Shown: piece after piece, positions 38,035-64,000 of the stretch | Position numbering within the stretch: position 1 is the first letter of the stretch | How the letters are laid out: each line of letters opens with the position of its first letter | Assembly (NCBI GenBank): GCA_054601695.1 | Contig: BAAHQB010000188.1 | Location: forward strand, 1 to 64,000 | Source: Amorphochlora amoebiformis | Lineage: Eukaryota > Cercozoa > Chlorarachniophyceae | Reading direction: 5' to 3' | DNA: 64,000 nt | Made by a program: the position numbers and the translations under genes | The notes under the pieces: model-generated | The model's database searches: none | The model's input: only the letters and a program-made list of their open reading frames with translations | What the model was told of the DNA's origin: nothing

Positions 38035-38863
38035 ATGAACGGCTCGTCCGTGGAATTCGAGAGTCGCCGTGTCGAGGTCAGGGAAATTTTAACATTTGTA
38101 CCGCGATCAAATAGATTAAGAGATGAAACTTTATCACAGGGACAAAAAATCCGGTTTGAGCTGAAGACCTTGGAGAAAAATGGGGTCAAGTGCAATACGT
38201 TGGTGTCCTGGGTCGATTCAAAGGTATATCCTTCAAACAACCATTCTCCCTGACCTTTCATTCCAACCAAAATGGGGCAGAATATTGCCTTCCAAGGGTT
38301 CGGGAGAGTGTAGCTCATGTACTCATAAGAGGCCTTGGTAACGCGAATTTGCGAGGTATGTTGATTTGACTACCTAATTTTCAACCAGTTGGAGGGAGAT
38401 GTTGCTAGACTTCACCTATATACGACAACGAACCCATGGAAACTTGTCCGTCTCATCTCCCACGGAAAGTAAAATTCCCTCCCCGGAACGAAAAAAATCT
38501 TGGAAAACACATTGTACTCTTTTGAACGTTCGGAGTTCCAGAAGGATGGAGTTCCAGAAGGATGAAAAATATTGGCCGTGTAAATATGAACATTTGCCGT
38601 GTACATATTTACAAAGTGCTTATAATGAGGTTTTGTAAGAACACTCTGATTGGTAATTCCTTTCTTCTCAGCTCTTCGGCCCCCGACAAGGGCAGCGCCC
38701 TGGTAAGACCATCTTACGTATATACAACTGTAATATATGTCCCATTGATCTTATCCCTAACCTGAGATCCTAACTGTATCCCTAGAGGCTATCTCCAACG
38801 AGATCAGATGACCGAAAGAAACTGGTGGAGCTCTCTAAGCTGTGCAATGAGGTCGTGCATACA

Positions 38864-38916
<53 letters not shown>

Positions 38917-39010
38917 ATATATGTGTGTAAATACACACATATATATAGACATATATATGTATATATATATATATATATATACATTTAGATAGATATATTT
39001 TTATGTGTAA

Positions 39011-39064
<54 letters not shown>

Positions 39065-39123
39065 GTAAATATATATATATATATACATATATGTATATTT
39101 ATATATATATATATATATGTTAT

Positions 39124-39167
<44 letters not shown>

Positions 39168-39280
39168 GTATATATATATGAAAACATGTGTGTGTATGCA
39201 TATTAATGTATACAGCCATGTAGATGGGTATGGAGGTAGTTGAAAGGTTAGATGAACGTGTCTATTACATTGCATGCAAG

Positions 39281-39327
<47 letters not shown>

Positions 39328-39374
39328 TACATAATATATATTATATACACATGTATATATCCACAATATAATAG

Positions 39375-39456
<82 letters not shown>

Positions 39457-39530
39457 TGTAATATATGTGTATTTTTATATTTATAGACATCGCATGTTTT
39501 TTAAAATGTGTCTACATACACACATATATA

Positions 39531-39563
<33 letters not shown>

Positions 39564-39571
39564 ATATAATA

Positions 39572-39610
<39 letters not shown>

Positions 39611-39621
39611 TTTATATATTT

Positions 39622-39667
<46 letters not shown>

Positions 39668-39786
39668 GTGTGTGTGTAATGTATATCATTATTCGCATTC
39701 TTTTATTAACTTGCTTATGGACTACATCCGAGGGTTAGAGGGCTTGAAGAAATTGGGGATTATTGTACATTTGTATATACGTATGG

Positions 39787-39846
<60 letters not shown>

Positions 39847-39852
39847 ATATAT

Positions 39853-39896
<44 letters not shown>

Positions 39897-40212
39897 TAGT
39901 GTATGCATATTTGTCACCATGCAGGCTGGGATTAGAGGTCTTGAAGGAATTGGAGAATTCATTGCTAAGTTTCCTACATATAAGAGACAAGGTAAATTAC
40001 ATATATATATATACACACATATATATACATATATATATACATACTGTATTATATATATATATGTATATATATATATATACATATATACATATGTATGCAT
40101 TATATACATTCTATAGTTGACTTGTTTCTTTTCTAGGATACACCATAATAGTATAAACCATATCATTATAATATTAGTTGTAGTAGTATTGTTGAACCAG
40201 TATGACTATTAC

Positions 40213-40255
<43 letters not shown>

Positions 40256-40322
40256 ATATAAATATCTATATATTTATATTATATATATATATATATATAT
40301 ATTTATGTTTCTTTATTTATAC

Positions 40323-40359
<37 letters not shown>

Positions 40360-40380
40360 AAAATATATATATATACATAT

Positions 40381-40462
<82 letters not shown>

Positions 40463-40650
40463 ATATTATTTACGTACATGCAAACTTTCACTCACGTAAC
40501 ACTTCCAAAAAGTATACACACAATGAAACCTATCAACATATACATCCCTGTATACCTGAATATACCTAAATAACGACTATGCTAGGTTCGATTCGGTTTG
40601 CATACAGTCGCCGAGACGGGTCAGATATTTCAAACAACTCGAAAGAGCGA

Positions 40651-40681
<31 letters not shown>

Positions 40682-40693
40682 GAGATAGGGAGG

Positions 40694-40725
<32 letters not shown>

Positions 40726-41019
40726 GAGAAAGTTAAGGTGAAGAGGAGAGTAGAAAGAGGGAGAAGAGAGGGTGAGGGAGAGGAAGGGAGGGGGTTGAGA
40801 GAAGAGAGGGAGCGAGAATAGAGAGAGGGGTAAGCTGGACAGAGCGGTAGAGGAAGGAAGAGTTAGGGTTAGGGTTAGGGTTAGGGTTAGGGTTAGGGTT
40901 AGAGTGAGTGATGGAGAGACGGTAAGGATGATTGAGAGAGGATGAGAAAGCGATAGAGGAGAGGGAAGGTATATAAGAAGCAGACTGCAAGAAGGAAGAT
41001 GTTTAGATTGAAGAGAGGG

Positions 41020-41059
<40 letters not shown>

Positions 41060-41526
41060 GAGAGAGTGGGGAGAGAGCAAACTCGAGCGATGAGAAAGAG
41101 AGCTAGATAAGAGGAGGATTGGAATATCCAAGAAGAGGGAGAGAAGTAAAGGGATTGAGAGGGGAAGCAAGTTAGGGAGAAGAGAAAGAGAGGAGAGAAG
41201 GGAGGAGAGAAGGAGAGGAGAGAAGAGAGGCAGAGAGAGAAGAGAGGCAGAGTGAGGGAGAGGCGGATGAGAGAGAAGAGTATTCAGCGAAGGAGAGAGG
41301 CAGATGGGATTGAAGAGAGTGAGAAGGATGCGCAGGAGAAGAGAGAGTATACTTTCGACAACTTGGGAAGCGATTTGGAGATATTCAGTGGGAGAATGAG
41401 CAGAAGAGGAGAGAGTACTTTCGACAACTTAGGAAGCGATTTGGATATTCAGTGGGAGTATCGTTCGATTCAGCTCCGATTTTAAATCGGACTAAGTGTG
41501 CTATACACAACACAACATACACATAT

Positions 41527-41557
<31 letters not shown>

Positions 41558-41700
41558 TATATTCTCAGTATCAAGTTGAGGAGGAGTCCAACCCTGGACA
41601 GGCTACGGTATATTATAATATATATATATGTATATATATATATGTATATATATGTTAGATAGGTATTATTTGTACAAATGTGTTATATATATATGTATAT

Positions 41701-41732
<32 letters not shown>

Positions 41733-41759
41733 TACATATATATATATATATGTATGTAT

Positions 41760-41816
<57 letters not shown>

Positions 41817-41907
41817 ATGTGTGTGTGTGTGTGTACACATGCACCCAACCCTCAGCAAGCGATCTCATCACTCTTACCCACTGCCTTTCCTAAGATAATA
41901 TATACAT

Positions 41908-41943
<36 letters not shown>

Positions 41944-42504
41944 TGAATCAAACAAACATATATATATATAGATATATTGAATCACACAAACATACATACA
42001 TCCATAAATTCCACCCCCTTACCAACACACAGCCCCTCCTACCCTTCTCCTTCCTCTCACCCCCACGCCCGAAAAAAAAAAAAAATTAAAAAAATCTCCT
42101 CTCTCTCTTTCTCTCATCAAAACCTCGCTTTGAATTCCCTCAGGTCATCAAAGCTGTTTGATGAAATCCTTACACCTGAAACTAAGCCTGATGGGGAGCC
42201 GAAGAATATACGAAGTATCATGCTGCCTCCGCCGGTATATCTGGCACCCCCAGCCCCGCCGTTGGAACAAATGGAGGATGAAACTCTGAAATCGTGAGTT
42301 TTTTGGGTTTAATTTGAGAAGGGAGGGGAAAGAGATAGGAGAGGGTGGGGAGAGAGAGACTATTGGGGATGGTGCATGATAAGGAAAATACAAAATATAT
42401 GTATATATATATATGTATATGTGTATATATATATGTATATATATATGTATATATATATATGTATATATATGAGTATCATAATAATAATATATATATATAT
42501 ATAT

Positions 42505-42597
<93 letters not shown>

Positions 42598-42649
42598 TTG
42601 TGTATGTGTGTATTGTGTACATATATACAATATTAACACACACACACAT

Positions 42650-42697
<48 letters not shown>

Positions 42698-42746
42698 AAA
42701 CGTATAGTATATTTTATGTGTACAATACAATAATCCATGTGTTACA

Positions 42747-42814
<68 letters not shown>

Positions 42815-42915
42815 CAACCAAAATAATACTGTACATGACAACATATGTGCACGATTAAATCTATTTAAATGACATACATGTATTGTTGTTCGTATTTTTC
42901 TCATTACATATACGT

Positions 42916-42971
<56 letters not shown>

Positions 42972-43101
42972 TTATGTATATATACAGGTTCAGTTCGAGC
43001 AGTACGTTTGGGCTGAGCGAGGGAAAGAAGGCGGACTTGTGGGTAACGCATTATTATTATTAATATTATCATTATTATATATATATATATATATATATAT
43101 G

Positions 43102-43137
<36 letters not shown>

Positions 43138-43143
43138 ATATAG

Positions 43144-43189
<46 letters not shown>

Positions 43190-43384
43190 TCTTCACTACT
43201 ATTCATACAGGGACATATTCACACAGATAGATATCTACTACATAAACACATGTATATTATATACATACATGTATATGTATATATAATATATATATATATA
43301 TATATATGCAGGGACATATTCACACAGGTAGATATCTACTACATATACACCCTGATGTATATTATATACATACATGTATATATA

Positions 43385-43419
<35 letters not shown>

Positions 43420-43492
43420 GGACATATTCACATACATAGATATTGCTACATATACACACATGATGTATATCATATACATACATATACATACA

Positions 43493-43535
<43 letters not shown>

Positions 43536-43563
43536 GCATATACATACTCATACAATATATCTA

Positions 43564-43606
<43 letters not shown>

Positions 43607-43658
43607 TATATATATATACATACATATATGCATATACATACTTATACATATATAAACT

Positions 43659-43692
<34 letters not shown>

Positions 43693-43982
43693 TGTTTGTG
43701 TATATATGTATTCAAGATACATACATACGTAGACAAACATATTCATAACATAGATATGTACATATACAAACATATGTACGGATACCTTTATAACATACAC
43801 ATTGCAAAGTAACTAGATTAAGATATTAAAAGAGATATATTCATATATATCCTCGGTCTATCTGGAATGGAATCCTTTTCATCGAATCCTTCTCATCTTT
43901 CTCGTCCTTCTTGTCGTCCTTCTCACTATCTTCTCATCATCTCCAAACGTTCAGAACCGTGTGGTGAGCTATGTACTTATTT

Positions 43983-44069
<87 letters not shown>

Positions 44070-44215
44070 ATAATATATATATCTCTATATATATATATAT
44101 ATGTAAATATATATATATATAAGGTCATATATATTTTCGATGTATATCATCTATATATAGAAATATATATATATATATATATATATATATTGAGATGTTC
44201 AATATATACACACAC

Positions 44216-44248
<33 letters not shown>

Positions 44249-44269
44249 CATACACACACACACACACAG

Positions 44270-44331
<62 letters not shown>

Positions 44332-44394
44332 CGTGTTGATCTAGGCTAAGGAAGGTGTAGAAGCAAGCTCAAAGTTGATGAACCATATACATAC

Positions 44395-44453
<59 letters not shown>

Positions 44454-44546
44454 ATATATATACACACACATATATATATATATATATATGACGTGTTGAT
44501 CTAGGATAAGGAAGGTGTAGAAGCAAGCTCAAAGTTGATGAACCAT

Positions 44547-44608
<62 letters not shown>

Positions 44609-44684
44609 CGTGTTGATCTAGGATAAGGAAGGTGTAGAAGCAAGCTCAAAGTTGATGAACCATATACATACATACATATATGTG

Positions 44685-44728
<44 letters not shown>

Positions 44729-44893
44729 ATATATATACACACACACATATATATATATATATATGGCGTGTTGATCTAGGATAAGGAAGGTGTAGAAGCA
44801 AGCTCAAAGTTGATGAACCTGAACGCCCGACAAATTAAGCAGGAAATCCGAAATGGCCTCAAAACATTGTCAGATACAATATATATTTATATT

Positions 44894-44924
<31 letters not shown>

Positions 44925-45096
44925 TATATATATTGGTATATTGATATATATATATATATATATATATTGATAAATATTTATATATATATAATTGTGTGAA
45001 ATATATATATATATATATATATATTATATTACGTATATATGTATATATATGTATTATATATATGTGTGTATATATATATACATATATGTGTGAACG

Positions 45097-45150
<54 letters not shown>

Positions 45151-45245
45151 ATGTTATTTACATATATTTGTATTATACATACTCTCAGAACAAGGAAACA
45201 TGTATGGCTATATTTGGTGTGTGGAACAAAGCCTGAGGTGCTAAG

Positions 45246-45276
<31 letters not shown>

Positions 45277-45289
45277 TTATTATTAATAT

Positions 45290-45338
<49 letters not shown>

Positions 45339-45409
45339 TTTTAATATGTGGAAATCCTATATGTTAGATATATCGAGAAAAGGCAGACAAACGAATGATA
45401 TGTACATAC

Positions 45410-45459
<50 letters not shown>

Positions 45460-45474
45460 TTTTTTTATATATGT

Positions 45475-45543
<69 letters not shown>

Positions 45544-45563
45544 CATTTTATACAAATATATAT

Positions 45564-45622
<59 letters not shown>

Positions 45623-45738
45623 CACATATATATTGTACATATATATATATATATATAAATTAGGATATAGACCGCGAACGTTTGGAGGACGAGTTGGATA
45701 GCGAGGAGGAGGTCATATTGATTTCTACTAAGGAGTAG
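38035..45738 (+). CDS. Unrecognised protein, at least 12 exons, acidic C-terminus
   Basis: Well-supported exons: 38035-38223, 38672-38702, 38786-38851, 39925-39991, 41453-41495, 41569-41607, 42144-42293, 42988-43042, 44780-44868, 45189-45237 and 45664-45738; from 38672 on all phases join. One or more exons between 38223 and 38672 are unresolved (candidate near 38,398-38,460). Stretches include [40 protein letters not shown], a proline-rich [35 protein letters not shown] and the acidic end [16 protein letters not shown]. No family recognised; the mix of proline-rich linker, small conserved-looking blocks and acidic tail resembles a nuclear or scaffold protein, but that is a guess. Its introns carry decoy copies of exon starts and large GA-rich and TA blocks. 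A polypurine block begins right after the stop. Confidence 0.7.
39724..39782 (+). repeat. Diverged decoy copy of exon 39925-39991
   Basis: GGGTTAGAGGGCTTGAAGAAATTGGGGATTATTG matches the real exon start (GGGATTAGAGGTCTTGAAGGAATTGGAGAATTC) about 200 bp downstream. The acceptor AG is not preserved. Confidence 0.75.
40640..41340. repeat. GA-rich homopurine block with a (TTAGGG)n core
   Basis: Plus strand is strongly purine-biased (GAGAGA, GGAGAG) for about 700 bp inside an intron. At 40862-40905 it contains about seven perfect TTAGGG units. (CA)n and (TA)n tracts lie just upstream at 40,388-40,455. Confidence 0.9.
41345..41396 (+). repeat. Decoy copy of the acceptor side of exon 41453-41495
   Basis: TACTTTCGACAACTTGGGAA through GATATTCAGTGGGAGAATGAG is repeated about 60 bp on as the real branch/acceptor region (GATATTCAGTGGGAGTATCG). 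The decoy keeps the CAG acceptor and the first exon bases. Confidence 0.88.
43195..43480. repeat. Three tandem copies of an intron module
   Basis: GGGACATATTCACACAGRTAGATATCTACTACATA units at about 43,211, 43,312 and 43,419, each followed by ATGTATATYATATACATACAT and (TA)n. No associated exon recognised. Confidence 0.85.
44331..44666 (+). repeat. Three decoy copies of the 5' end of exon 44780-44868
   Basis: GACGTGTTGATCTAG plus the first 41 exon bases (GATAAGGAAGGTGTAGAAGC to GTTGATGAACC) occur at about 44331, 44490 and 44606, separated by (TA)n and CA tracts, before the real exon. All but one substitution (CTAGGCTAAGG in the first copy) are identical, implying recent duplication. Confidence 0.93.
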
Positions 45739-45746
45739 GACATAGA

Positions 45747-45777
<31 letters not shown>

Positions 45778-45826
45778 AGAAGTGAGAGAGTGCGAGAGAG
45801 AGAGAAAAGCGGGAGAAACAGAGAGC

Positions 45827-45867
<41 letters not shown>

Positions 45868-46150
45868 AGGGGGGGGGGAGGAGAAAGAAATAGAACATAG
45901 AGAGAAAAGAGAGAGAGAGAGAGAAGAGGAGAAAAAGATAAATGAAAGAGGAAGAGGAAGAGAGGGAGAAATAGAAAGGGAAAAGTGCGAATCTAGAAGA
46001 GAGAGAGAGAGAGAGAGAGATAGAGAGAGAGAGAGAATCTGAAAAAAAGAGAGAGTGAGAAAAAGAATGGGATAGAGAAAGGAAGAGAGCAAGGGAAATC
46101 GAAAAAGGGAGAGTTATAGGAAAAGAAAGAGAGAGTGATAGGAAAAGAAA
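45739..46150. repeat. Homopurine (GA)n block directly after a stop codon
   Basis: Plus strand is almost all purine for about 400 bp, starting within about 10 bases of the TAG at 45738. It includes a G-run (GGGGGGGGAGG near 45,870) and mirror-symmetric GAGA stretches. Confidence 0.9.
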
Positions 46151-46232
46151 GAGAGACAGATGTATCAATATATGTATATATATGTGTATATATATGTGTA
46201 TATATATTCTAATATAGATATTTTTTTATATA

Positions 46233-46287
<55 letters not shown>

Positions 46288-46291
46288 CAAT

Positions 46292-46322
<31 letters not shown>

Positions 46323-46421
46323 TATACATATAATACAATATGTATATATATATATATATATCTATATTTGTACCTTCTAATACATTTATTGTATATATAC
46401 CTGTGTATCTATACACCTTAG

Positions 46422-56084
<9,663 letters not shown>

Positions 56085-56700
56085 GCTTAGCCTTAGCGTC
56101 AAATAGGCTTAGGGTTAGCGTCAAATAGGCTTAGGGTTAAATAGGTGTCTAGGGTTAGGGTTAAATAGGTCTAGGGTTAGGGCTAAATACCTTAGGGTTA
56201 AATAGCTAAATAGCCTTAGGTTAAATAGGCCTAGGGTTAGGGTTAAATAGGTCTAGGGTTAGGGCTAAGTAGCCTTAGGGTTAAACAGGCCTAGGGTTAG
56301 GGTTAAATAGGTCTAGGGTTAGGGTAAGTAGCCTTAGGGTTAAATAGGCCTAGGGTTAGGGTTAAATAGGTCTAGGGTTAGGGCTAAGTAGCCTTAGGGT
56401 TAAATAGGCCTAGGGTTAGGGTTAAATAGGTCTAGGGTTAGGGCTAAATAGCCTTAGGGTTAAATAGGCCTAGGGTTAGGGTTAAATAGGTCTAGGGTTA
56501 GGGCTAAATAGCCTTAGGGTTAAATAGGCCTAGGGTTAGGGTTAAATAGGCCTAGGGTTGGGGCTAAATAGGTCTAGGGTTAGGGCTAAATAGCCTTAGG
56601 GTTAAATAGGCCTAGGGTTAGGGCTAAATAGCCTTAGGGTTAAATAGGCCTAGGGTTAGGGTTAAATAGCCTTAGGCTTAGGTTAACTTTAAGTATAGTT
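56085..56700. repeat. 60-bp satellite built from TTAGGG-like and TAAATAGG words
   Basis: Regular 60-bp period from about 56,340 to 56,570: TAAATAGGCCTAGGGTTAGG, a TAAATAGGTCTAGGGTTAGG half and a shorter TAAATAGCCTTAGGG part. Less regular copies begin at the TAG stop of the TBC gene, and degenerate GTTAGGG sequence continues to about 56,950. Confidence 0.92.
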
Positions 56701-56999
56701 TTTACGTTAGGGTTAGTGTTAGGGTCAGTAGGCTATGATTAGTTTAATGTTAAGATTAGCGTTAGCTTAGGTTTTGGCTGGGCGTAGGGTTAGCATCAGG
56801 GTTAGGGTTAACGTTAGGATTATAGATTACAGTATTGTTATCGCCAGGGTCAATTAAGGTGACGCTTAGGGTTAAGGGTCAGGATGTCTTAGGGTTAGGT
56901 TTAGTTAGGGTTAGATTTAATTAGGGTGAGGTTTAGGCGTGAGTAAGAGTTACGATATAATTTTATTTGTATCTACGAACGAATAAATATACACGTGCT

Positions 57000-57055
<56 letters not shown>

Positions 57056-57063
57056 CTCTATAG

Positions 57064-64000
<6,937 letters not shown>

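Noticed and set aside
43960-43980. Nine-base micro-exon (CAG then AACCGTGTG then GTGAGC) in the 38-45.7 kb gene
   Set aside because: The flanking exons already join in phase without it, so it is not needed; RNA could still show it.
45541-46168. Ser/Leu-rich minus-strand frames of 146-183 codons
   Set aside because: They are the complement of the GA-rich block and have no non-repetitive sequence.

Overview
The window is nuclear DNA of an intron-rich, flagellated eukaryote, probably a protist or alga. Its lineage cannot be read from the sequence. The clues are an intraflagellar-transport gene (IFT70), an ERK-type MAP kinase, a mitochondrial IBA57, SWI5, TBC and TLDc proteins, GT-AG introns throughout, and TTAGGG-type interstitial repeats. 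Exons are short (31 to 488 bp, apart from the single 1178 bp IFT70 exon), have mixed base composition and do not contain the repeats. Introns and intergenic DNA are dominated by (TA)n tracts of tens to hundreds of bases. Nearly all long open frames rich in Tyr-Ile are TA tracts, not genes. I assembled the genes by hand from splice sites, reading-frame phase and family motifs; exon coordinates are in each entry.

Layout: IFT70 (minus, cut by the left edge) and a MAP kinase (plus, 12 exons) are divergent. IBA57 (minus, 13 exons, 7.4-17.2 kb) follows. A small membrane-protein candidate (plus, 17.1-18.4 kb) may overlap its first exon. From about 19.0 to 29.4 kb lies a roughly 10.4 kb palindrome with a 3-nt centre. 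Each arm carries one 9-exon copy of a DUF899 thioredoxin-like gene, head to head. An unrecognised 489-residue protein (minus, 31.0-33.9 kb) is followed by a gene-poor stretch with a tRNA-like fragment. SWI5 (minus, 36.7-38.0 kb) sits 57 bp from the start of an unrecognised plus-strand gene (38.0-45.7 kb). A TBC-domain gene (46.4-56.1 kb) and a TLDc-domain gene (57.1 kb to beyond the right edge), both plus, complete the window.

The most striking pattern crosses most genes. Introns carry partial copies of the adjoining exon end together with its splice site, separated by (TA)n. One to ten such decoy acceptors lie upstream of an exon, or one to four decoy donors downstream. They occur at least 14 times in six genes. 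Other unusual features are two segments inverted between the palindrome arms, one an exact 31-bp flip in the promoter region; telomere-like repeats inside introns; a 60-bp TTAGGG-derived satellite starting at the TBC stop codon; homopurine/homopyrimidine blocks; and a TBC exon with no AG acceptor for about 690 bp upstream. The genes form no evident pathway; they look like ordinary housekeeping loci in an extreme repeat landscape.
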